33,286 nt of DNA, from positions 1 through 33,286 of the forward strand of contig WQST01000004.1 in assembly GCA_009787745.1 (NCBI GenBank). The letters run 5' to 3'. The stretch comes from Lachnospiraceae bacterium (GTDB taxonomy: Bacteria; Bacillota; Clostridia; Lachnospirales; Lachnospiraceae). The notes below the pieces were generated by a model. The model had not been told where the DNA came from, did not search any database, and worked only from the letters and a program-made list of their open reading frames with translations. This document shows, in pieces, positions 17,752 through 25,134 of the stretch. The translations under genes and the position numbers were made by a program. The stretch's first letter is position 1. Every line of letters starts with the position of its first letter.

Positions 17752-18708
17752 TTAAATAATATAATTATTCCACATATATTTGCATCTTTTTTCTTTACAA
17801 AAAGTGTTTTCCCACATACCAAAATCCATTTCATCACTTATAATTTCTAATATTTCTTGTATACTTTTTCCTTCTAGAATATAATCGATGGTTTTAGCAT
17901 AAACCGCGGTTATAGCCGCCATGAACATTGGATCTAAATCACGACCTATCGTTTTAATCGATTCTACCCCTGTTTTCATTACCTCATCCAATAGGCATAA
18001 AGAACAATCTTCATTTACATCTAAAATGGATATTTCTTCCCCGCTTGACTGGATAATAAACTTTGCCCTGCATGGTATTCCCGTTTGAAGTCTTTCATCA
18101 TTTACATGCAAAAGACCACAAGTACTTTCTAAAAATGAACAGCCAAAATGTCCGAAAATTTCTACCTTTATTTTTGTATCGGTAACAATTTCTGTGATTT
18201 CTTCTAAGCTAAATGTATGTGGAAGAACCACCTTTTCAATATGCATTTCTTCGAGAAATTTAATGGTTTTTTTATTAAGACAGGTAAGAAATGTACTGGC
18301 AGTAACCGGGAAATTTATACCGGCTGCTCTTAATCGTATAAGATTACCTAAATCCCCTACAATTACTCTATCAACACCTGCATCAATTCCCATTTTTATA
18401 TATTCAATATATTTCTTATCACCATCATTATTGCCGGAAAAATTACAATCATTAAAATGAGGAAGGTTTGCCACCAATTCTACTTTTACACCATTATCAT
18501 GGGCGATTCTGACTGCTGTTTCAAAGTCTTGATACGGCATAATTGTTTTCCGATTATCAAAGCAAGACTTCTTGGCTCTTCCTGAAAAAGTCATTGAATG
18601 CCCATAATCAAACTCAAAACCGCCATATAATTCTCCTGCACCTGATTCTATCTGTAATTCTGTTGAATATATAGAATTAATCGGTGCTTTAATTAGTAAT
18701 TTCTTCAT
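17752..18708 (-). CDS. U32-family protein, UbiU-like [4Fe-4S] protein
   Basis: A 318-residue U32-family protein. It has the family signature around EIFGHFGCSFLESTCGLL, with cysteines Cys190-X6-Cys197-X15-Cys213 and then Cys235 and Cys238. E. coli UbiU binds a 4Fe-4S cluster through cysteines spaced X6, X16 and about X38, so this protein can ligate a cluster in the same way. UbiU works as a heterodimer with UbiV to hydroxylate the ubiquinone ring without oxygen, taking oxygen from prephenate. The gene overlaps its UbiV-like partner by 20 bases and has a strong AGGAGG site. In this cluster the likely role is anaerobic ring hydroxylation of the aromatic intermediate. A protease role, suggested by the old U32 peptidase name, is unlikely. 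Confidence 0.82.
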   Translation of the reverse strand: MKKLLIKAPINSIYSTELQIESGAGELYGGFEFDYGHSMTFSGRAKKSCFDNRKTIMPYQDFETAVRIAHDNGVKVELVANLPHFNDCNFSGNNDGDKKYIEYIKMGIDAGVDRVIVGDLGNLIRLRAAGINFPVTASTFLTCLNKKTIKFLEEMHIEKVVLPHTFSLEEITEIVTDTKIKVEIFGHFGCSFLESTCGLLHVNDERLQTGIPCRAKFIIQSSGEEISILDVNEDCSLCLLDEVMKTGVESIKTIGRDLDPMFMAAITAVYAKTIDYILEGKSIQEILEIISDEMDFGMWENTFCKEKRCKYMWNNYII

Positions 18709-19606
18709 GATATGTCCTCCTAAAGGTATTTATGATATGTTCTAAATCAGACTTTTCAAGATCATAATCATGTATGACAAAAGTTATGTTTTCGTCTGCA
18801 TCTATTAACCATTCTTCTTGCATTTCTATCCGCCGATATAAAACATTGCCTAGCAAATTAAAATCTAATAATTTTTTATCCAATTGATTATGGCATGGTT
18901 GATAATCTATTCCATTACTATATTGCGACATTGTAATATCTATACTTTCATGGCAATGGTTTACGCAATTGCCAATCTCAAGATTTTTATGTTTAGCATA
19001 AGCACATTTTCTGGCAAAAGCTACCGCACAATTAGCTAAATGACAATTTATTTTCCATCCCCACTTCTGAATACGAGCTAATCCTCTCATTGCTTCCGGA
19101 AGAAGGCTTGTTTCGATACCTGTTATACCATAATTTTTCAAAAATTTATACTTAGAGTAGTCTGCCATGGTATTAGAAATCATATCATCACTAAATTCTT
19201 CATTTTCAAGTAACAGAAAATGCCAAGGGGTATCTTCCAAAGTTCTTGATAAGCTGCGGCCGACAAAAACCTGTGAAGGTAGAATTTTTCTATTATATGC
19301 TTCATATAAAACCCCGAAATCATTGATAACCAATTGATAATCTAAGTGATTATTTACCAGCGTTTGCAGCAAATCCATAATTTTTTCGAAATGAATATCT
19401 ACTACTTTAGGGGTAATTAATTTAGGCTGAAGACCAGCATTAATTATTGTGTTAAATATACTTATAATCTCTTTACTTGACGGCATATGAAAAATACAGC
19501 CTTCATCTCCTACGGATATAATATCTATTTCATATTTAAAATAATCTTCGGTTATATATTTATACAATAATTTATAGTTTCTAACGTGTAATTCTAATTT
19601 TGCCAT
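18689..19606 (-). CDS. U32-like protein, UbiV-like [4Fe-4S] protein
   Basis: A 305-residue relative of U32 proteins with a strongly UbiV-like cysteine pattern: Cys37 in GDEGCIFH, then Cys201-X12-Cys214-X3-Cys218. E. coli UbiV holds its 4Fe-4S cluster with Cys39 and Cys180-X12-Cys193-X3-Cys197, the same spacing. Further cysteines at 188, 193 and 238 are extra. Overall similarity is low enough that a simple annotation would miss the relation. It lies directly before, and overlaps by 20 bases, the UbiU-like gene, as expected for an obligate pair. Proposed role: partner in an oxygen-independent hydroxylase or other radical-like iron-sulfur chemistry on the cluster product. The start has AAAGGA 8 bases upstream. 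Confidence 0.75.
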   Translation of the reverse strand: MAKLELHVRNYKLLYKYITEDYFKYEIDIISVGDEGCIFHMPSSKEIISIFNTIINAGLQPKLITPKVVDIHFEKIMDLLQTLVNNHLDYQLVINDFGVLYEAYNRKILPSQVFVGRSLSRTLEDTPWHFLLLENEEFSDDMISNTMADYSKYKFLKNYGITGIETSLLPEAMRGLARIQKWGWKINCHLANCAVAFARKCAYAKHKNLEIGNCVNHCHESIDITMSQYSNGIDYQPCHNQLDKKLLDFNLLGNVLYRRIEMQEEWLIDADENITFVIHDYDLEKSDLEHIINTFRRTYHEEITN

Positions 19607-19619
19607 ATTATCTTATCCT

Positions 19620-20438
19620 TTATATTAATTCTACATAGTTCTTAGCTTTTTCGATATCTGCCGATTTTAGATCAATTACATTAATATATTCATCATTATC
19701 CAGCTCAAGTATTTTTCCAAATGGGCCAGCAATAATGCTCCCCCCTTCAAAGCGTCCTTTCAAATAACTCACTTCTCCTACTCCGTTTACACCGATAATA
19801 AAAATACCATATTCATAAGCTTTTGCCAAAACCATTGACTTCCATTTATTAATAATAAAACTTTTATTTATTTCTTCATTTAAAGGACTCGGAAGCAAGC
19901 AAGGAGCAAAAATAATCTCTACTCCTAAGGCTACCATTTGCTTTATCATGTCTTCATAAAACATATCTATTCCCATCAATATGCCAACCCGTCCAATATC
20001 CAAATCAAATACTTTTTTTTCTACTCCTTTGACAATAAATTCTGCTTCGCGGTAAAAGATATAGTTTCTCTCCTGCGTTCCGATTATTTTTCCTTTTCTA
20101 TTTAATATAAAGCCTATGTTACGATATCTTCTATCTTTCCCTTCATTATCAACAGAGCCTGTAACCCCACCAATAATATAACAGTTATACTTTTCTGCCA
20201 ATTCTGATAATTTTTTTATTGCTTTATTTCCGCTAAAAGCTTCCGGAATACTTGTAAAATTATAGGAACTTCCGGTATAAAATTCTTCCGGCATTACAAT
20301 CACATCTGTTTGCGGATTTGCTTCCATTAGCTGTGTTATCTTTTCTTCAACACTCTTTATATTCTCATATCGATTTTTAGTGCCAAATTTTGAACCTAAT
20401 ATTTTAAGCTGAATTACTCCTACTTTTATATTTTCCAT
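19620..20438 (-). CDS. Nitrilase-fold protein lacking catalytic Cys and Lys (1)
   Basis: From the ATG at 20438 (AAGGAG upstream) the 272-residue protein begins MENIKVGVIQLK, the usual first strand of the nitrilase fold. The glutamate is kept (Glu51 in VMPEEFY). The catalytic lysine is replaced by Arg124 in TQERNYIF, and the nucleophilic cysteine by Gly156 in GILMGID. It should be inactive as an amidase. The frame stays open for 52 more codons up to a TTG at 20594, which would add an N-terminal segment without recognisable homology; the position of the ribosome site favours the shorter form. It is the first gene after agrD and 13 bases before the UbiV-like gene, so it is the first biosynthetic-type gene of the operon. 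Confidence 0.82.
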   Translation of the reverse strand: MENIKVGVIQLKILGSKFGTKNRYENIKSVEEKITQLMEANPQTDVIVMPEEFYTGSSYNFTSIPEAFSGNKAIKKLSELAEKYNCYIIGGVTGSVDNEGKDRRYRNIGFILNRKGKIIGTQERNYIFYREAEFIVKGVEKKVFDLDIGRVGILMGIDMFYEDMIKQMVALGVEIIFAPCLLPSPLNEEINKSFIINKWKSMVLAKAYEYGIFIIGVNGVGEVSYLKGRFEGGSIIAGPFGKILELDNDEYINVIDLKSADIEKAKNYVELI

Positions 20439-20616
20439 TAAACACCTATCTCCTTGTTTGCCGATTATTTCATCAAGGTAGTTGTCAAATTGCACTGCTT
20501 CTATAAACTTTCTCTCCATTTGTAGTAAAATAGTATCGTCACACACAATCTCACCAACAAACGGAGACGAAAATTTATGGTTGTTATGTTCCAAGCTAGT
20601 TTAACAATCACCTAGG

Positions 20617-20772
20617 TTACTTCATCCTTTGTAACCGCGCCGCCATATTTTCCGGCTCTTTGGGCTGATTATAAAACACCCAGCATGCGGCTGATATCTC
20701 GTTTTGCGCAACTTTGCGAGCTAAAGACGCTGCTCCTTTGAGCAATGGATTGGATTTATCTTGGTTCTTCAT
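20617..20772 (-). CDS. agrD: AgrD-type cyclic lactone autoinducer peptide precursor
   Basis: A 51-residue protein, easily missed because of its size. It has an amphipathic N-terminal half (about residues 8-27), then AACWVFYNQPKEPE and an acidic/basic tail ending RLQRMK. This is the AgrD pattern: a cysteine followed four residues later by the cleavage point and a conserved (Y/N)QPKxP motif that AgrB recognises. The predicted pheromone ring is Cys30-Trp-Val-Phe-Tyr34 closed as a thiolactone, perhaps with one or two extra N-terminal residues (Ala28-Ala29). The ATG at 20772 overlaps the end of agrB by 17 bases and has AAAGGTGG about 9 bases upstream. Both the location and the motif make the call firm. 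Confidence 0.93.
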   Translation of the reverse strand: MKNQDKSNPLLKGAASLARKVAQNEISAACWVFYNQPKEPENMAARLQRMK

Positions 20773-21358
20773 AATTCATTACCACCTTTCTTTTTATATG
20801 CTTAGCATATGTCATGCTTCCTGTAACAAACATCATAGATAAAGCTATTGCTAAAAAAATACTGTTTGCGTTTGAGAACATTCCAATTATTACAATAAGT
20901 GACATCACCGATACCAATATTCTGCTTTTTATTCTGAGTACTTTTTGCTGTCCTTGGTAAATAGGTTTATTTTCATGTTCAACTGGTGCTAAATTATAAA
21001 TAATACAAACCGATATTAATGAAGCTAAGATAGCAGTAGCTGAATAAATTTGAATTGGCATTAATGATATAATAATCAACATCGAATTAAAAATAATTGC
21101 AAATGTTATGATACAGCTCCAGTGTTGTTTCGCATGATGCCCCCCGGCAAAACGCCTTAACAGAGCAAAGCAAACCATAAAGACAACACCCTCTATAACC
21201 AATCCAAAAAAAGTTGAAAGCATCAAGCAAAGCAAAATATGTATCGTAGTTGAAATGATATTCTCAAACGCATATGTATAAATATCTTCTTCTTCAACCT
21301 TAGCTACATTACCTGATATTAATACTAATGTTGCTTGTTTTGCCAGTCTATGAATCAT
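20756..21358 (-). CDS. agrB: AgrB-type peptide-processing membrane protease
   Basis: The 200-residue membrane protein has about six hydrophobic segments and the AgrB active site LLRRFAGGHHAKQHWSC: His75 and Cys82 are spaced exactly as His77 and Cys84 of staphylococcal AgrB. AgrB cuts the AgrD tail at the QPK site, forms the thiolactone and helps export the ring. The gene immediately precedes and overlaps agrD. The ATG at 21358 follows AGGAGG by 9 bases. A 210-base gap separates it from agrC; that gap contains the candidate AgrA sites at 21414-21441. The biosynthetic genes follow agrD with no visible terminator. Confidence 0.95.
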   Translation of the reverse strand: MIHRLAKQATLVLISGNVAKVEEEDIYTYAFENIISTTIHILLCLMLSTFFGLVIEGVVFMVCFALLRRFAGGHHAKQHWSCIITFAIIFNSMLIIISLMPIQIYSATAILASLISVCIIYNLAPVEHENKPIYQGQQKVLRIKSRILVSVMSLIVIIGMFSNANSIFLAIALSMMFVTGSMTYAKHIKRKVVMNYEEPR

Positions 21359-21388
21359 AGCATTAAACCTCCTACTGTAACGATATCA

Positions 21389-21441
21389 TTTATCAAATAG
21401 TTGTACAATACCTATTGCACGAATAGTATCTCTCATTGCAC
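21389..21441 (-). promoter_or_regulatory. Candidate AgrA-controlled promoter with 21-bp-spaced direct repeats
   Basis: Two copies of GTGCAAT (reverse strand; ATTGCAC at 21414-21420 and 21435-21441 on the forward strand) lie exactly 21 bases apart, two helical turns. LytTR regulators such as AgrA bind paired about 9-base boxes with this period. Downstream GATAAA (21394-21389) could be the -10 box, with no good -35 box, as expected for an activator-dependent promoter. Transcription would start about 24 bases before agrB. The repeat sequence does not match the staphylococcal AgrA box, so the assignment rests on position and spacing. Confidence 0.5.
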
Positions 21442-21568
21442 CAAAAAATAAAACTACTTATTTTTATTGAAATATTTAATTATATTTTAAGAGAAACACA
21501 AAATAATTTATGAAATCTTTGTCGAATATTTAAGTTGAATAAAGAAAAATAGAATAAAAGAATTAGTA

Positions 21569-22879
21569 TTAAAGCGGAATTAAAATATGTAACAAGAACA
21601 TGTCTTCGTCATAATCATAACTCAATTTCCCCCCCAATCTCAAGCAGCTTTCCTCCATACTCTTAAGCCCGATGCCATGATGAAGCATATCCTGCTTCAG
21701 GGTTTCTATTCTCCCCTCCCGTAGCTTAGGCTTCGCACCAATCGTATTTTTTACTTCGCATAGCAACACATTTTCAGATATGCGGAGCTCTAAGTCAATA
21801 AATAAATGTATTAAATCACCGGCGCGCCGGCAAGCTTCAATAGCGTTTTCCAATGCGTTTCCAACAATCGAGCAAAGCTCAAGTACCGGAATGGGTAACT
21901 CCGGCAGAATTTGAATCAACCAATCACATTGAATATTTTCCTGTTCGGCTACATTACGCTTCGTTGTCAACATAACATCAAGCATGGGATTCCCTGTATC
22001 CAGCATTAACTGAGTATTATTATGATATTGCACTAATTCATTAATGCGAAGTGAAAGTTCTTCATATTGACCCTGTTCTATAAAAAATTGAAACGCATTG
22101 ACATGATGTCTAAAGTCATGAGCCAATTGTTGAATATGTGTACGGCTTTCTGCTAATTTCAAACTATGTTCACGATGCGCAGTTAGCTGAGCCTCAGTAA
22201 CCGCCAGCTTTTCCTTATCTTCCGATCTTCGGAGTAACCCTTCAATAATGGAAAAAATAATGACATTTGAAAAAAGCAAACTAAGAATGCTAAAAATAAG
22301 CAGAAAAGTTATCGGCTGACCTTCACTTGTAGAAGTGTAAAAGATTTGCACCGAAATAAAGATTGATAGTAAAGGAAGAATACATAAAATCATCCATTGT
22401 TTAGGTGGTAAATTATTAGTTTTTCCTTTTCTGAAACGGATCAATATATTAATGAATAAAAAAAGCAGAAGATTCGCAACGACGTTTACTTGATATCTAA
22501 AACTGTTTACTCCAAGCGTGTCATTGATTTCAATGCCTTGGAACAAAACAATCACAAACGCGCCCAGAGATTCAAAGACAACACTAAAAAGAATTTTCAA
22601 TAAGCCGATAATTCCATACCAATATAATTTTGCTTTACAAAATGAAAAAGAAATTAACACCGATATAAAGATGGTTTTAGCTACTATCATTATCAATATA
22701 CCATTCATGTATATAGAAACTATAGCTGATATTAAGACAGCTAAAGCACAAACTAAAAAGCCGGTTTTTTTAGATATGTTCCGCTTTTGCTTTAAAAATC
22801 CCTCCGCCATCATCTTCATAATAAAAACTTCAAAGCAAGCAATACAAATTTCAAAAAATACCCAGAGCATATCGAACAT
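21569..22879 (-). CDS. agrC: AgrC-type sensor histidine kinase (GHKL)
   Basis: The 436-residue protein has six to seven hydrophobic segments in the first 215 residues, a short coiled stretch, then a cytoplasmic kinase. The H-box is QQLAHDFRHHVNAF with His254 the probable phosphorylation site. The N-box is VGNALENAIEAC and the G-box GIGLKSMEE. This polytopic sensor plus GHKL kinase is the AgrC design that senses cyclic peptides. It is 11 bases behind agrA, and agrBD follow, so the pheromone made by agrBD is the probable signal. The start ATG follows AGGGGAT by 6 bases. Confidence 0.93.
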   Translation of the reverse strand: MFDMLWVFFEICIACFEVFIMKMMAEGFLKQKRNISKKTGFLVCALAVLISAIVSIYMNGILIMIVAKTIFISVLISFSFCKAKLYWYGIIGLLKILFSVVFESLGAFVIVLFQGIEINDTLGVNSFRYQVNVVANLLLFLFINILIRFRKGKTNNLPPKQWMILCILPLLSIFISVQIFYTSTSEGQPITFLLIFSILSLLFSNVIIFSIIEGLLRRSEDKEKLAVTEAQLTAHREHSLKLAESRTHIQQLAHDFRHHVNAFQFFIEQGQYEELSLRINELVQYHNNTQLMLDTGNPMLDVMLTTKRNVAEQENIQCDWLIQILPELPIPVLELCSIVGNALENAIEACRRAGDLIHLFIDLELRISENVLLCEVKNTIGAKPKLREGRIETLKQDMLHHGIGLKSMEESCLRLGGKLSYDYDEDMFLLHILIPL

Positions 22880-22890
22880 ATATGATCCCC

Positions 22891-23595
22891 TTATTTTCTA
22901 TATCTTCTATATGTATCCTTTAAGTTGTCTCTAAATTTAGGGCCGATAGATAATGATAAATTATTGGTAAATGTAACACAGTCGTCCGTGATAATCCATA
23001 CCCACGCCATATTGATTAAATAAGAACGGTGACATTGGACGAAACCATATTGTGACAACTTTTTAAGCTCCTCGGATAATTTTCCCCAATATTCGCATTT
23101 CAAAGTTCTTGTGAAAGCGCATATTATATGGAGGTTACTCTCCATATAAAGTACATCTTGTAATTGAATTGTTCCAACTTGTCCGCCTTTTAATTTCACC
23201 TCATAAGGTGTTAAATTCTTGCGGTTAAATAAATTAATTAATTTTTCTAAAATATTATAAATTGCCTTTTCTCTGATAGGTTTTACAATAAAACCGGCCG
23301 CCATAACATCAAAACCACGCGGCATATAATCAGCTAAATTCGTTACAAAAACTATTTGCACATTCGTATCTACAACGCGAATATGCTCAGCTGCTTCGAT
23401 ACCGCACATTTGCGGCATCGAGATATCAAGAAAAATAATATTAAAGCTTTCTTTAACCGCATCTTCCAAAAGATTTACCGCAGAAGTATATGTAGAAATA
23501 AAAAAACCTAATTTATTAATAATGGAGTACTCTTCAATTTCCTTACGGATTATACATAATTGCTGTTGATCATCATCGCATATCGCAATACGCAT
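22891..23595 (-). CDS. agrA: AgrA-type LytTR response regulator
   Basis: The 234-residue protein has a receiver domain (DDD at residues 7-9, phosphorylation site Asp57 in IIFLDISMPQ, conserved Thr/Lys region VKPIREKA) and a C-terminal LytTR DNA-binding domain from about residue 133 (VKLKGGQVGTIQLQDVLYMES ... VQCHRSYLIN). LytTR domains bind direct repeats two helical turns apart. The start at 23595 follows AAGGAGG; 13 earlier in-frame codons lie in the leader. It is the first gene of the agrA-agrC pair, behind a good promoter at 23656-23684. It is the expected activator of agrBD and the biosynthetic operon. Confidence 0.94.
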   Translation of the reverse strand: MRIAICDDDQQQLCIIRKEIEEYSIINKLGFFISTYTSAVNLLEDAVKESFNIIFLDISMPQMCGIEAAEHIRVVDTNVQIVFVTNLADYMPRGFDVMAAGFIVKPIREKAIYNILEKLINLFNRKNLTPYEVKLKGGQVGTIQLQDVLYMESNLHIICAFTRTLKCEYWGKLSEELKKLSQYGFVQCHRSYLINMAWVWIITDDCVTFTNNLSLSIGPKFRDNLKDTYRRYRK

Positions 23596-23655
23596 AAAAT
23601 TCCTCCTTAACCCCTCGATTACACTATAAAGCACAAGAATGTCACTTTTTTAAAC

Positions 23656-23684
23656 ATTATAGCCTTTTTTGTCAAGACAATCAA
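23656..23684 (-). promoter_or_regulatory. Sigma-A promoter of agrA-agrC
   Basis: On the reverse strand TTGATT (23684-23679) and a perfect TATAAT (23661-23656) are separated by 17 bases. The leader to the agrA start is about 55 bases. No GTGCAAT repeats occur here, so agrAC may be made constitutively while agrBD and the operon need activation. Confidence 0.65.
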
Positions 23685-23755
23685 GTATTAAAAGCGCCAT
23701 GGAACGAAACAAGACAATCCTAAGTTTTGTATTAGTAACAATATCACATCTTTAC

Positions 23756-23780
23756 CAAAAAACAAAGAGCGCCTTCGCTC
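23756..23780 (-). terminator. Terminator downstream of ackA
   Basis: On the reverse strand GAGCG-AAGG-CGCTC (23780-23767) is followed by TTTGTTTTTT (to about 23756). The stem is short but GC-rich and the T-run is good. It ends ackA transcription before the agrA promoter. Confidence 0.65.
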
Positions 23781-23849
23781 CCGATGACGCCCTGTTGAAA
23801 TTTATTATTTAACGACTATGCAGATTGTTGAGAAATGGATTATGCTTAC

Positions 23850-25064
23850 TCAAGAAACAATCCCCTTCGTATCCCGTGCAATCATCAGTTCTTCGTCTGT
23901 CGGTACCGACATAACGGCGACTTTGCTGTTGGCTTTTGAGAATACTACTTCTTCACCCTTGATTTCATTCGCGGATTCATCTATTTCAATTCCTAAATAG
24001 CCTAAATACTCACAAACCATTGTCCGCACAACATTGTTATTCTCACCGATTCCAGCTGTAAAGCATATAATATCAACCCCGTTCATTGCCGCCGTATAAG
24101 CGCCGATATATTTAGCAATACGGTAAACATAAGCTTTCATTGCTCTGACCGCCTCTGCTTTTCCCGCCAAATAATCAGCCGTAATGTCCCGAAAATCCGA
24201 TGAACCGCCGTTTTGTAAACCGACCACACCTGATTTTTTATTAAGCATTGCGGTAACTTCTTGGATGCTCATCCCTTCTTTTAATGCTAAAAATTCAATA
24301 ATCGCCGGATCAATGTCACCTGACCGCGTCCCCATAATCAATCCTTCCAGCGGTGTTAAGCCCATTGATGTATCGATGCTTTTTCCGTTCTTAACCGCTG
24401 TCACACTGGCGCCGTTACCCAGATGACAGACGATAATTTTCAAATCTTCCAAACTGCGGGCCGCGTCTATTTTCGCTTGATACAGAAGCGCCGCGTGTTG
24501 TGAAACATAATTATGGCTGGTTCCGTGAAAGCCGTAGCGTCTTACTTTATATTTCTCGTAGTACTCATAGGGTATTCCATAAAGATAGGCTTCCTCCGGC
24601 ATCGTCTGATGAAAAGCCGTATCAAAAACCCCGACCATCGGCGTCCCGGGCATCAGCTCGCGGCAAGCCTGAACCCCGATTAAGTTGGCAGGGTTATGTA
24701 GCGGTGCTAAATCATTACACTCTTCTGTCGCCTTAATAACTTCATCAGTAATCAAAACCGAACTATGAAATTTCTCACCCCCATGTACTAAACGATGCCC
24801 AACCGCTCCAATTTCGCTAAAACTACTAAGCACTCCATTGACCGGATCGGTCAATGCGTTTAGAACTAATTTTACCGCTTTAAGATGGTCGTCCATCTTA
24901 ACCACATTCGTGATTTTATCCTTCCCCACCGCCTGATAAACCAGCTGACTCCCGTCGATTCCGATCCGTTCACAAATCCCCTTTGCAATCGTTTCTTCCG
25001 ACACACTATTAATCAACTGAAACTTAAGCGAAGAACTGCCGCAATTAATAACTAAAATATTCAT
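23850..25064 (-). CDS. ackA: Acetate kinase
   Basis: The 404-residue enzyme begins MNILVINCGSSSLKFQL, the acetate kinase signature with Asn7 and the phosphate-binding loop, and also has HGTSHNYVS, GNGASVTAVKNGKSIDTSMG, GTRSGDIDPAI and FTAGIGENN. It interconverts acetyl phosphate plus ADP and acetate plus ATP, the last energy step of acetate fermentation. The usual partner pta is not beside it. The start at 25064 is chosen over the upstream in-frame ATG at 25094 because GGAG precedes it by 5 bases and the conserved strand starts at once. Confidence 0.97.
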   Translation of the reverse strand: MNILVINCGSSSLKFQLINSVSEETIAKGICERIGIDGSQLVYQAVGKDKITNVVKMDDHLKAVKLVLNALTDPVNGVLSSFSEIGAVGHRLVHGGEKFHSSVLITDEVIKATEECNDLAPLHNPANLIGVQACRELMPGTPMVGVFDTAFHQTMPEEAYLYGIPYEYYEKYKVRRYGFHGTSHNYVSQHAALLYQAKIDAARSLEDLKIIVCHLGNGASVTAVKNGKSIDTSMGLTPLEGLIMGTRSGDIDPAIIEFLALKEGMSIQEVTAMLNKKSGVVGLQNGGSSDFRDITADYLAGKAEAVRAMKAYVYRIAKYIGAYTAAMNGVDIICFTAGIGENNNVVRTMVCEYLGYLGIEIDESANEIKGEEVVFSKANSKVAVMSVPTDEELMIARDTKGIVS

Positions 25065-25120
25065 ATTCACTCCATTCCTTGTAAAAAAATACACAACCTA
25101 CATTTGAAAGTACTAACGTC

Positions 25121-25129
25121 ATTATATCA
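25121..25129 (-). promoter_or_regulatory. Extended -10 promoter of ackA
   Basis: TGATATAAT on the reverse strand (25129-25121) is an extended -10 box, TG-N-TATAAT. The -35 region, TTTATC 17 bases upstream, is poor, which is common for extended -10 promoters. It lies about 55 bases before the ackA start. Confidence 0.55.
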
Positions 25130-25134
25130 CGCTC

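Noticed and set aside
17752-19606. U32 proteins as peptidases that process a ribosomal peptide
   Set aside because: The cysteine patterns are those of iron-sulfur UbiU/UbiV proteins, no other peptide-modifying enzymes are present, and the only small peptide gene is a standard AgrD handled by AgrB.
21380-21408. TTGTAC-N17-TATCGT as the agrB promoter
   Set aside because: Spacing is right, but the start point would fall inside the AGGAGG ribosome site of agrB, so the transcript could not be translated normally. GATAAA further upstream is preferred.
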